Assembly (NCBI GenBank): GCA_963539695.1
Contig: CAUTOC010000010.1
Span: 1-64,000 of the forward strand
DNA length: 64,000 nucleotides
Origin: Catonella sp963539695
GTDB taxonomy: Bacteria > Bacillota > Clostridia > Lachnospirales > Lachnospiraceae
Direction: 5' to 3'
The notes under the pieces were generated by a model. That model had not been told where the DNA came from. It was given only the letters and a program-made list of their open reading frames with translations, and ran no database searches. Below are positions 1-8,691 of the stretch, piece after piece. Every line of letters starts with the position of its first letter. Within the stretch, counting starts at the first letter, position 1. The position numbers and the translations under genes are program-made.

Positions 1-873
1 GTCTCTATTTTTAATATTCCTTTTTGAATCCTTAAGTACGGTGAGTTTTACATCCATAAGACGTGAATTCTCCATACTCCCAATAGGTGCAATCACACAG
101 CCTCTGTGAAGCTCATCCTTATGAATATTAGAAAGATTTAATGCTACACGCTGACCAGCTTCACATTTTTCCTGATTTGTCTCATGCACCTGAATGGTTC
201 TGATTTTACACTCCTTACCTACAGGAAATACTTCCAATACATCATTCTTGCTTATAGAGCCTGAAAGAAGAGTTCCTGTAACTACTGTTCCAAAACCGGG
301 CATAGAAAATACACGGTCTACAGGAAGTCGTGGTATAGTGTTTATATCCTTTTCTTTTATATCGTCTTTTACCATTTTTAGTATAAGTTCTTTAAGTTCT
401 CCTATACCTTCCCCTGTCATAGCCGATACTTTAGCTACAGGTGCATTTTCCATTATAGTTCCCTTCAGTTCCTCTTTTACATCTTCTTCCACCAAGCTAA
501 GCCATTCTGTATCAACCGTATCACATTTATTTAACACTAAAATAGTTTTTTCTATTCCAAGAAGCCCTAAAATATCAAGATGTTCCTTAGTCTGCGGCAT
601 TATACCTTCATCAGCCGCTACCACCATAAGTACAAGATCCATACCTACAACACCGGCAGCCATATTATTTATAAATTTTTCATGTCCCGGTACATCTATA
701 ATCCCGCATCTGGTATGATCTTTAAGGTCAAACCAGGTAAAACCAAGCTCTATAGTTATTCCTCGCTTTTGTTCTTCTTTAAGCCTGTCGGTATTTCTTC
801 CCGTAAGTGCCCGAATAAGGGTAGTTTTTCCATGATCTATATGTCCTGCCGTTCCGATAATAATGTGTTTCAT
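1..873 (-). CDS. selB: Selenocysteine-specific elongation factor SelB, N-terminal part (cut by window edge)
   Basis: This is the GTPase that carries selenocysteyl-tRNA(Sec) to UGA codons marked by a downstream mRNA hairpin. The first 291 codons are present; the tRNA- and SECIS-binding C-terminal winged-helix domains lie outside the window. The N-terminus shows the translation-GTPase motifs GHIDHGKTT (P-loop), DVPGHEKF and NKCD, followed by the start of the EF-Tu-like beta-barrel. The ATG at 873 overlaps the selA stop codon in a TGATG arrangement, so translation is probably coupled. It is the last visible gene of selD-selA-selB. Identity is very secure from the motifs and the neighbours. Confidence 0.96.
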   Translation of the reverse strand, partial: MKHIIIGTAGHIDHGKTTLIRALTGRNTDRLKEEQKRGITIELGFTWFDLKDHTRCGIIDVPGHEKFINNMAAGVVGMDLVLMVVAADEGIMPQTKEHLDILGLLGIEKTILVLNKCDTVDTEWLSLVEEDVKEELKGTIMENAPVAKVSAMTGEGIGELKELILKMVKDDIKEKDINTIPRLPVDRVFSMPGFGTVVTGTLLSGSISKNDVLEVFPVGKECKIRTIQVHETNQEKCEAGQRVALNLSNIHKDELHRGCVIAPIGSMENSRLMDVKLTVLKDSKRNIKNRD

Positions 874-2267
874 CAGCACACACCTCCAAACAGGTTGCAA
901 ATAGTATCAAAATCTTCATCTAAAAGGGTACGAATATCCAGCCATATTGCATCCTCTGCTGTTCTTGCAACTACTGCAGGCTCAAAGCTATGAATCATTT
1001 CTTCTAATGCACTTATACTTATATTATAAGGCTTAATAACTACTGCTACACTCTTAATCCTTTCAAGCGGAAGTGAGCCTCCACCTACTTGCGACTCACA
1101 GTTTTCTATAGTTATTTCTGCATTTTTACAGCCAGCTTTAAGTATTTTTGCCAATTTTTCAGCTCTTTCTTTAACCGAATCATAGCTTTCACTAATCATT
1201 TTAAGTACAGGAATTTCAGCTATAGCTTTTTCTTCATTTAAGTATGAAAGTCATACCAGCGCAAGTGCGGTGACTGTAACTTTAGCTACCCTTACTGCAC
1301 GTGTGAGCTGATTTTTCTTCATCATATTTATATATTTTTTCTTACCTATTATAATACCTGCCTGTGGTCCGCCAAGCAGCTTATCTCCGCTAAAACATAC
1401 CACATCCACACCTGCCTCTATTGCCTCTTGCACTGTTGGTTCATGTGTAAGCCCGAACTTAGCAAGGTCAATAAGTACACCGCTTCCCAAATCTTCAATA
1501 ATAGGAATATCTGTTTTCTCTGATAAGGGGTTTAATTCTTTAGCAAGCACACTTTCTGTAAATCCTACTATATTGTAGTTACTTGTGTGTACTTTAAGGA
1601 AAGCCTTAGTATCTTCAGTAATTGCATCTTCATAGTCAGAAAAATGTGTTTTGTTGGTTGTACCGACTTCAACCAGTTTAGCACCGCTTTGTTCCATAAC
1701 ATCGGGTATTCTGAATTTCCCGCCTATTTCTATAAGTTCACCTCTGGATACAATTACTTCTCCACCCTTTGCAATACTGCTTAATATAAGCATAACTGCA
1801 GCCGCATTATTATTTACTACCATAGCGGCTTCCGCCCCTGTTATCCTACATAAAAGCTTTTCAAAATGAGAATAGCGTTCTCCTCTTTTTCCTGTTTCAA
1901 GATTATATTCAATATTTGAATAACCGCAAACTATATCTACAAGCTTTTCTGCCTGAGTTCTTGTTATAGGAGCACGACCAAGATTAGTGTGAAGTATTGT
2001 TCCTGTACCGTTTATTACTTTTCTTACCTTAGGTTTAAAAAGATTTGCTACAGCCTTAACTATGGACTGTGTAATATTATCTATCTTTGACTGTAATTCT
2101 ATTTCATCATCCGATTCAGCAATCAAAAGGCGGAGTTTGTCTGTCTCCTCCCTTATTATATCCATTACTATTTCATGTCCGTATTTTAATATTAATTCTT
2201 TGATTTCATCTTTTTCAAGAAGTATATCTACCTTAGGTATACTCCTATACAATAAATTTTTATTCAT
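873..2267 (-). CDS. selA: L-seryl-tRNA(Sec) selenium transferase SelA, with an in-frame UGA at codon 339
   Basis: SelA is the PLP enzyme that converts seryl-tRNA(Sec) to selenocysteyl-tRNA(Sec) using selenophosphate. The ATG at 2267 follows AGGAGGG. Read through the UGA at 1251-1253, the protein is 464 residues, the usual family length (E. coli 463). The PLP lysine is in FSGDKLLGG (K296). After the UGA the reading frame continues with family-like sequence (LSYLNEEKAIAEIP, later GGGSLPLERI and WLDIRTL) to a stop overlapping selB. By eye against E. coli SelA, the UGA falls where Leu is expected (TLRLYL region). It could be true Sec insertion, a TTA-to-TGA or TGG-to-TGA mutation, or a sequence error. 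Function call secure; status of codon 339 open. Confidence 0.9.
1251..1253 (-). other. In-frame UGA codon inside selA (unexplained recoding or nonsense site)
   Basis: The minus-strand codon TGA interrupts selA after ALALV and is followed in the same frame by LSYLNEEKA. The next 20 bases can form a small hairpin (CTTTCA with TGAAG, one bulged U) directly after the UGA. That is closer than bacterial SECIS elements usually sit, so it is weak support for recoding. Confidence 0.6.
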
Positions 2268-2325
2268 TTTCCCTCCTATGCAGAAAATTCTCCAAATCTG
2301 ACAATCTTCTGCCAAACTCAGGGAA

Positions 2326-3372
2326 TTATCTTACATATATCAGTTTTTCTTTCTTAGGTACAACCTGTCCGATTACAGCTACTTTAGTATCCGATCTTGA
2401 TTCACTTAATGCTTTAATAATTTCATCACCATATTTAGCCTCTACCGCATATAAAAGACCGCCTGATGTCTGCGGATCAAAAAGCAAGTCTGCAAATACC
2501 TCTTTGACACCTGTAGTATCAACCTTAGAACCGAAATATTCTTTATTTTTATATGCTCCGGCAGGTATCAGTCCCATTTCAGCCAAATCTCTTGCATCTG
2601 TTACATAAGGTATCTTATCAGCAAATATTTCAAAAGAGACTTCACTTGGTTCAGCCATCTCTATACTATGTCCCAAAAGCCCAAAACCTGTTATATCTGT
2701 ACAGGCATGTACAGGGAAAGCATCCATGGCCTCCTTGGGTTTGCGGTTAAGTGTAGTCATAACTTTAACAACTTCATCAAGAGCTATTTTAGAAGCCATA
2801 TCTACTTTCGCAGCAGTACTTACTATTCCTGTACCGATTTGCTTTGTAAGTATCAGAATATCTCCTTCTTTTGCTCCATAGTTCTTCTGTATTTTCTCAG
2901 GATGAACGAAACCTGTTACACTTAAACCATAAAGAGGTACATCATTTTGAATCGAGTGTCCTCCTATCAAAAGTGCATCAGACTCTGCTACCTTATCTGC
3001 TCCACCCTTCATAATATCTCCAAGGATACCTGAATCTAAGCAGTTTGGAAATGCAACTATATTCATAGCCACCTTAGCAGTTCCACCCATTGCATATATA
3101 TCACTTAAAGCATTTGCTGCCGCTATTTGTCCAAATAAATAAGGATCATCTACTACAGGAGTGAAGAAATCAAGTGTCTGTATAATAGCAACTTCATCAC
3201 TTACCTTATACACAGCAGCATCATCTGAGGTATCAAGACCTACTAACAGGTTTTCATCTTTTCTTAACTTAGGCAACTTGCCCATAACCTGAGCAAGGGT
3301 TTCCGGCCCTATTTTTGCCGCTCAACCTGAAGCCTTGGTAAGTGAAGTTAATTTTATATTTTCTTTACTCAT
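2326..3372 (-). CDS. selD: Selenide, water dikinase (selenophosphate synthetase), Sec-containing
   Basis: SelD makes selenophosphate from selenide and ATP, the selenium donor for SelA. The full gene starts at ATG 3372, five bases after GGAGG, and gives 348 residues, the normal length. The conserved N-terminal catalytic motif reads SGUAAKIGP with UGA at codon 17 (3322-3324), the position that is Cys or Sec across the family, so this SelD is itself a selenoprotein. Downstream motifs include DDAAVY, TLDFFTPVVDDP and the C-terminal DPQTSGGLL. A conventional ORF call would start too late, at Met 30, and lose the active site. It is first in the selD-selA-selB operon, with a promoter at 3500-3529. 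Confidence 0.97.
3322..3324 (-). other. Selenocysteine UGA codon (SelD U17)
   Basis: The codon TGA lies within SGUAAKIGP, the known Sec/Cys position of SelD. The mRNA just downstream can pair GCGGC with GCCG around an A-rich loop, a plausible SECIS-type hairpin. Confidence 0.93.
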
Positions 3373-3499
3373 GCTGCCTCCTTCTTTTATGATTGTCAAA
3401 ACCCAAATTTATAGTCTGTATTTTAGTATTGTGTAAACCTAAGCTTTAGTCAATAATTTGAGTTAAATTCATAAACATTTTTTATAAATTTGCCAATTA

Positions 3500-3529
3500 A
3501 TTATACTATATTAAATGCTTATTTTTCAA
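3500..3529 (-). promoter_or_regulatory. Promoter of the selD-selA-selB operon
   Basis: Minus-strand TTGAAA (3524-3529) and TATAAT (3500-3505) are separated by 18 bases. Transcription would start near 3493, about 120 bases before selD. Confidence 0.7.
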
Positions 3530-3581
3530 GCATTACACAATTTTGCAAAAAAGGACCGTACCTGACTTCTTAAAAAGGAGA

Positions 3582-3613
3582 ATAAAAACAGAGACCAATT
3601 TCTCAGTCTCTGT
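3582..3613 (-). terminator. Terminator after the symporter gene
   Basis: ACAGAGAC and GTCTCTGT form an 8-bp stem followed on the minus strand by a T-rich run. It separates the symporter gene from the selD promoter. Confidence 0.85.
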
Positions 3614-3643
3614 AATCAAAGTGTTTTTATTATTCCGGCTTAT

Positions 3644-5101
3644 TTACAATTCAACCTTATCACCCTTGGCAAACTTAGCAATCTTACCACCTAAGAATAA
3701 AAGTGCAATAATGTTTGGAAGTACCATAAGAGCATTGAAAAGGTCTGAAAGATTCCAAACAAGATCTACTTTAAGAAGTGAACCACAGAAGATACAAGCT
3801 ATAACTATAATGGTAAATGGAATTATAGCTTTATCACCGAAGAGATACTTAATGTTCTGTCTTGCAAAGAAGTACCAACCTATAATAGTTGAGAATGCAA
3901 AGAACAATAAGCAAAGTGCTACGAACTTAGGACCGATACCACCAAAGCCATGCTCAAAAGCAGCCTGTGCTACTGATGTACCTGTAAAATCCTTATTATC
4001 TGCACCAAACTGACCATTAAGTACGCCTGTTGAAAGAATTACAAGAGCAGTCATTGTAAGTACAATAAATGTATCAATGAATACACCTACCATTGCAACT
4101 TCACCCTGATCCTGTGGTTTACCAACCTTAGCTATAGCATGTGCATGTGGTGTAGAACCCATACCGGCTTCATTAGAGAAGAGACCTCTTGATACACCTC
4201 TCCTTATAGCTTCTCTAACTGCAATACCTGCTGTACCGCCAACAATAGCCTCAGGAGTAAATGCTCCTGTAAAGATAGAAGCAAAAGCTCCCGGCACATT
4301 CTTAATATTAATAATAAGTATAATAAGACCACCTAAAAGATAAAGAGCTGCCATTATAGGTACGCACTTCTCTGTAAATGCTGCTATACGACCTATACCG
4401 CCGAGGAATATAAATGCAGCAATTATAGCTACACCAACACCTATTATCCAAGTAGGTACACCAAAGGCTGTGTAAAATGCATCACTTATAGAGTTAGACT
4501 GAACCATATTACCCATAAAACCAAGTGCAAGAGTAATTGCTACTGCAAAAAAACCTGCAAGAAATTTACCAAAACCACCACCAAAGGCTTTAGTAATATA
4601 GTAAACAGGTCCACCTGTTACTTCGCCATTCTTATCTGTTATCTTAGTTGTCTGTGCAAGACAAGCCTCTCCGTATATTGTAGCCATTCCAAAGAAGGCT
4701 GCAAGCCACATCCAAAATATAGCACCGGGACCGCCACCTACGATAGCCGTAGCACAACCGGCAATATTTCCGGTTCCAACCTGTGCCGCTATTGCAGTTG
4801 CAAGTGCCTGAAAAGAACTCATACCCTCTTTGCCCGCCTTAGAACCGCTAAGAGAAAAATCACCAAACACCCTGTTCCAGCCTCTTCCAAAATGGCGAAT
4901 CTGAACAAAACCTGTCATTATTGTAAAATAAAGACCTGCTCCAAGAAGAACGAATAAAAGAATATTATTCCATACAAATCCGCTCATATTATCAACAACT
5001 TTTGCCGCCTTATCCATTGTCTCGGTAAATTTATCCACCTTAACTGCTGATGAAGGTGCAGTTGTAAGTGCCATTACAAAAAATTTCGTTAAACCTGTCA
5101 T
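3644..5101 (-). CDS. Sodium:alanine/glycine symporter (AGCS family)
   Basis: A 485-residue integral membrane protein of the amino acid carrier family that imports alanine or glycine with sodium. About ten hydrophobic segments are visible, and the family signature GTGNIAGCATAIVGGGPGA lies near residue 115, followed by FWMWLAAFFGM and the conserved FSNEAGMGS. It sits directly downstream of grdE-grdB on the same strand, so glycine uptake for glycine reductase is the likely job; that substrate choice is inferred from context. The ATG at 5101 follows GAGGAGGGAAAGGGT. It has its own terminator (3582-3613). Confidence 0.93.
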   Translation of the reverse strand: MTGLTKFFVMALTTAPSSAVKVDKFTETMDKAAKVVDNMSGFVWNNILLFVLLGAGLYFTIMTGFVQIRHFGRGWNRVFGDFSLSGSKAGKEGMSSFQALATAIAAQVGTGNIAGCATAIVGGGPGAIFWMWLAAFFGMATIYGEACLAQTTKITDKNGEVTGGPVYYITKAFGGGFGKFLAGFFAVAITLALGFMGNMVQSNSISDAFYTAFGVPTWIIGVGVAIIAAFIFLGGIGRIAAFTEKCVPIMAALYLLGGLIILIINIKNVPGAFASIFTGAFTPEAIVGGTAGIAVREAIRRGVSRGLFSNEAGMGSTPHAHAIAKVGKPQDQGEVAMVGVFIDTFIVLTMTALVILSTGVLNGQFGADNKDFTGTSVAQAAFEHGFGGIGPKFVALCLLFFAFSTIIGWYFFARQNIKYLFGDKAIIPFTIIVIACIFCGSLLKVDLVWNLSDLFNALMVLPNIIALLFLGGKIAKFAKGDKVEL

Positions 5102-5179
5102 ACCCTTTCCCTCCTCAAATAGTAATTATTTCAAAGTTTCAACCATAACCTTGAAATTATATATTAAACCGGGCATTTC

Positions 5180-5220
5180 ATTAATAAATATCCCTCCACA
5201 AGTTTAGCTTTGTGGAGGGA
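5180..5220 (-). terminator. Hairpin between grdB and the symporter gene
   Basis: The 11-bp stem TCCCTCCACAA/TTGTGGAGGGA is followed on the minus strand by TATTTATT, a weak U-tract. It is probably a partial terminator or an mRNA 3' stabiliser. Confidence 0.6.
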
Positions 5221-5235
5221 ATACAAAACTAAACT

Positions 5236-6549
5236 TTATTTATCAAATACTGTCTGCTTATCAACTTCTGTGCAGAGTGCATCAAGAGCCTTCTTAACTA
5301 TCTTACGGCGAAGTTCTTTCTCCTCTCCTGCAGATAATGCAGGATTACCAAGCGGATGAGGAATAGCAACAGCAGGTACAATTCTGTTTGCACCAACAGT
5401 AAGTGAAATAGGTGTAACTGTACAAATATGTACTACAGGAAGTCCTGTTGCTTCAATAGCTTTTACCATCGTTGCACCGCAACGCGTACAGGTGCCTCAC
5501 GTACTGGTTAAAATCACAGCGTTTACTCCGGCGGCAAGAAGTTTTTTTCCAATCTCCTCACCAAACTTCTTTGCAGAGGCAACCGCTGTTCCGTTACCGA
5601 CTGTTGAATAGTAGAACTCGTGAAGTTTTCCGATAACTCCCTCTTTCTCCATATCACGAAGTACATCAAGAGGAACTACACGATTTGATAACTCATTTGC
5701 ATATACAGGGTCATAACCGCCATGTGCCGTTTCTGAATTTGTGCTGTCAAGAGAATTAATACCGGCTATGCTGTAAGTACCATATTTAGAAGCATTTGAA
5801 CTTTCAATATGATCAGGATTTCCCTTTGGAACGGTACCGCCTGATGTAACAACGGCTACAGTAGCCTTGCTCATATCCTTAATAGCCTTACCCGGCTCAA
5901 CTCTGTCAAATATAGGCATTGGATACTCTGTAACAAAAGGCTTATCAGCAATCTTTTTAAGAAGCATTTCAACGGCTCTTTTTGAACCTCTCTTTTCTTC
6001 AAAGAAATTAACACGCTGATTCTGATTGAAATATCCTTCTTCTACAGATGCTCCGACAGTCTCTCTTTTAGCAAGTTTAAGTGCAAGAGGTGCCATCTTC
6101 TTAACTGCATCTCTCATACCCGCTGCACTGTTCTTGGTAGATACAATGTATACCTGTGTCTTAAACATATCTACACCGGGATTCTCCTCATACATACCTG
6201 TAACTACAGGAATATTCAACTCTTCTTTAATTGCTGCTGCAATAGTTGCACACGCAACACCATAACGACCTGCATTAAATGCAGGACCGGCTATAAATAA
6301 ATCAGGTTTCTGTGATTTAACCATCTCGATAATCTCAGCTTTAGCCTTATCAAGATTTTCGTTGAAATAACTGTCTCCGCAGATAACAGTAGCAACTATT
6401 TCTGCTTCTTCTCCAAACTCCGCAGCAAGTGCCATACCCGGACCTACTTTTTCTCCTTCACGGAGTTTAGCTGCATAATCAGCCTTTTCCTCGCCACCAA
6501 TCTGTGCAAAGAACTGGTTGATATAATGAACAACTCTAAGTTTTGCCAT
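5236..6549 (-). CDS. grdB: Glycine reductase complex selenoprotein GrdB
   Basis: GrdB is the substrate-specific selenoprotein subunit of glycine reductase protein B; with the GrdE-derived subunits it binds glycine and passes a carboxymethyl group to GrdA. The gene spans an in-frame UGA at 5497-5499, giving 437 residues with Sec 351 in the motif U-G-T-C-T-R-C (UxxCxxC), preceded by VILTST. The ATG at 6549 follows AAGGAGAAAATC; a longer frame start at 6594 lies inside grdE and is unlikely. It begins 10 bases after grdE. Identity is certain from the Sec motif and neighbours. A conventional caller would split it into 350- and 77-residue pieces. Confidence 0.97.
5497..5499 (-). other. Selenocysteine UGA codon (GrdB U351)
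   Basis: TGA sits in the conserved UxxCxxC motif. Directly after it, GCACC can pair with GGTGC around a 12-base loop, a good candidate for the bacterial SECIS hairpin. Confidence 0.95.
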
Positions 6550-6559
6550 GATTTTCTCC

Positions 6560-7840
6560 TTATCTCGCACTAAGTGTATTAAAGCCCATTTCATTTGTTG
6601 CTCCGGTAATTACCTGAAGCTCAACTTCAAGTGTACCGTCTTCTCTAAGTGTATGCTCGTTAGCTCCTGCAATCTTATCCACATAAGCAAGAGTACCGAT
6701 AACCTTATCAAGCTTAGGAAGAATAACAACCTGATTAGCATTACCACCGGTTACAAGTGCATTTGCAGCTGCGTTTGCATCTGCAAGCGACTGTGATTTG
6801 CCGTCACGCCCCGCATACTCATCGGTAATAATGACCGTCTTAATTCCCTTAGCCTCAATCTTTGTACAGTTCATAATGAGATCGGTATCAGGATTACCGA
6901 AACCTTCCTCAGATATGATAACCGCATCAAGTCCAAGCATCTCGCAAAGCTTTGCTGTTTGGTTTGAAGAACGCTGTTTATCTGCAAGATAAACATTTTC
7001 ATTGGTAATAATATGTGCAACAAAATTAATTGTTTTTCCATGCTCTGCATATAAATCTTCGATAACAGGGTTATTCTGATGTGCATAAGTTTGGTTCTTA
7101 TCACAAGAGGAAACGCAGTTACCTGAAATAATAGCACCGTCCATATCCTCTGTAGGATAAAGCACTGTAGGAAGAATCTTCTTAGCATCTACACCGTATA
7201 CATAGGTATCATGAAGAAGTCCCTGACTCTGAAGCATCTGCACATAACCTACTCTTGGAAGTCCCGGAAATTTTTCAAAGCCTTCTTTAATTGTAGGTGC
7301 TTCATATACTATAGCTTCATCCGGTGTGAGGTTTCTTGCAAGTTCACCAATATATGTAGCTATATTAAGACCTGCCATACGAACTGCATGTTCGTAATCA
7401 TGAGGAGCAACTCCGTCAACACCTTCACAGATAAGACAAAGGTTAAGTAATTTAGAATATGGTGTATACTGTGCACCGATACCGGTCATGTCGATAATAC
7501 CTTCCTGAAAACCGACAATAGGACCGCAAGTAACCACAGCCATATTTTTAAGGCAATATGTCTTTCCTGAACCGACTGTGTCTACAGGGGCTACAACACC
7601 CGGGAAAATACCTCCGTTTCCTTCCACCTTTACTCTAGGCTCAATCACATCCTTTACAGGAGTAATTCTTACGGACTCGCCCGGTTTAGCAATGTCAAAG
7701 TCAGCACATTTAAGTTTCTCCTGCTCAAGAACTATTTTGATAAGTTCTTCTTTGTTCACATAGAGAACTCCGTCTTTAATCTTTGACGCTGTTGCAAATT
7801 GGATGTCTTTGATAAAAATCTTTCCAAGTTCCAGTTTCAC
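6560..7840 (-). CDS. grdE: Glycine reductase protein B proprotein GrdE
   Basis: GrdE is translated as one chain and cleaved into two subunits of protein B, one carrying a pyruvoyl group that forms a Schiff base with glycine. The 426-residue product has the conserved cleavage sequence AIISGNCVSSC with Asn241-Cys242, where family knowledge places processing. The start is GTG at 7840, eight bases after AGGAGG; an ATG nearby is in another frame. It is followed by grdB after 10 bases, so the two are cotranscribed and assembled together. An extended -10 lies about 110 bases upstream. Confidence 0.96.
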   Translation of the reverse strand: MKLELGKIFIKDIQFATASKIKDGVLYVNKEELIKIVLEQEKLKCADFDIAKPGESVRITPVKDVIEPRVKVEGNGGIFPGVVAPVDTVGSGKTYCLKNMAVVTCGPIVGFQEGIIDMTGIGAQYTPYSKLLNLCLICEGVDGVAPHDYEHAVRMAGLNIATYIGELARNLTPDEAIVYEAPTIKEGFEKFPGLPRVGYVQMLQSQGLLHDTYVYGVDAKKILPTVLYPTEDMDGAIISGNCVSSCDKNQTYAHQNNPVIEDLYAEHGKTINFVAHIITNENVYLADKQRSSNQTAKLCEMLGLDAVIISEEGFGNPDTDLIMNCTKIEAKGIKTVIITDEYAGRDGKSQSLADANAAANALVTGGNANQVVILPKLDKVIGTLAYVDKIAGANEHTLREDGTLEVELQVITGATNEMGFNTLSAR

Positions 7841-7953
7841 AACTCATACCTCCTAATTATACTGTATATTATTTTCAAACAATTTAAACAGTTGTACTGC
7901 CTAAACCATTTATAGGAAAAATAAATAATTATTCCCTACTCGAAACCTCTTTT

Positions 7954-7962
7954 ATTATATCA
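7954..7962 (-). promoter_or_regulatory. Extended -10 element upstream of grdE
   Basis: The minus strand reads TGATATAAT, an extended -10 about 114 bases before the grdE start. No well-spaced -35 is visible (TTGATT is 20 bases away), so this promoter is less certain than the others. The remaining gap back to grdX is AT-rich with no further gene. Confidence 0.55.
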
Positions 7963-8135
7963 TATTCCACTAATAAAGTAATCAAATATTTCATTATTTT
8001 TTATATTTTTCCTATATTTGACATTTTTTCCAACAAATTATTGTTAATAAGTGCCTTTATTGACTGTTTTGCACAAAGGCTTATTCTAATCTTTCTACCA
8101 TAAATCATCATCAATTTATAGTATTTTTAGATAAT

Positions 8136-8180
8136 TGCATATTATTGCAGCAAATAATTATTCTTTTGCATTTTTTTGCA
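8136..8180. repeat. Phased TTGCA motifs just after grdX
   Basis: TTGCA-type motifs start at about 8135, 8145, 8166 and 8176, that is 10, 21 and 10 bases apart, close to helical phasing. They occupy the stretch immediately following the grdX stop codon. A similar but cleaner array precedes trxB. Confidence 0.5.
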
Positions 8181-8181
8181 C

Positions 8182-8571
8182 TTACTTCAATGCCTCAAAG
8201 GACTCTATCCCGCTTGAAATAAGAGTAAAATCTATAAATCTCTTATCTTCATCAGTGCCTTCTCTAAACTCATCCGCTCTTGTAACAAATTTTTTACAAT
8301 TATCTATTGCATCTTCTATCATAAGTAAAGAATCTTTATCCACACTTCCTTTTACAATATGTATCATCACTGACTTATAAGGTGTCTGTCCGGGCTTTAT
8401 ACTTCCGGACAGCGGATGTGTAAGAAGTATCGACCCTGTATGTATCATATCTCTAAGTTTTTCCATTACATCAAGAATTCCACCTTCTACAAAGTCGATA
8501 TTATAATTACCTGCAATTTTTTCCTTTACTAAAGGATTATTGGTAACAATTAAAACATCCTGTTTTTTCAT
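8182..8571 (-). CDS. grdX: GrdX family protein
   Basis: A 129-residue soluble protein matching the GrdX family, which is found only in glycine/sarcosine/betaine reductase operons and whose function is unknown. Features include an N-terminal beta-alpha unit (DVLIVTNNPLVKEKI), the segment THPLSGSIKPGQTPYKS and a charged C-terminus. No cofactor motif or membrane segment is seen. It lies between grdD and grdE, with a long hairpin upstream (8604-8645) and a phased TTGCA array downstream. Identification rests on position, size and remembered family sequence. Confidence 0.85.
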   Translation of the reverse strand: MKKQDVLIVTNNPLVKEKIAGNYNIDFVEGGILDVMEKLRDMIHTGSILLTHPLSGSIKPGQTPYKSVMIHIVKGSVDKDSLLMIEDAIDNCKKFVTRADEFREGTDEDKRFIDFTLISSGIESFEALK

Positions 8572-8603
8572 TTATAATCTCCATTTTATATATACAAAAT
8601 ATT

Positions 8604-8645
8604 AGCTGCAGAAATCTTTATCTTACCGGTAAAGATACTGCAGCC
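8604..8645 (-). promoter_or_regulatory. Hairpin between grdD and grdX
   Basis: CTGCAG and ATCTTTA on one arm pair with TAAAGAT and CTGCAG on the other, a stem of about 14 bp with a small asymmetry. No long U-tract follows, so it is more likely an mRNA processing or stability element than a full terminator. Confidence 0.6.
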
Positions 8646-8691
8646 ATTTTACTATTTTTACATAACAATTTTATTTTCAAGATTCCCTATA

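Noticed and set aside
5236..6549. grdB, grdA and selD look like genes broken by stop codons
   Set aside because: Each UGA lies at the known Sec position of its family (UxxCxxC, CFVUTSAG, SGUAAKIGP), and the full Sec machinery is encoded alongside. They are recoded, not broken.
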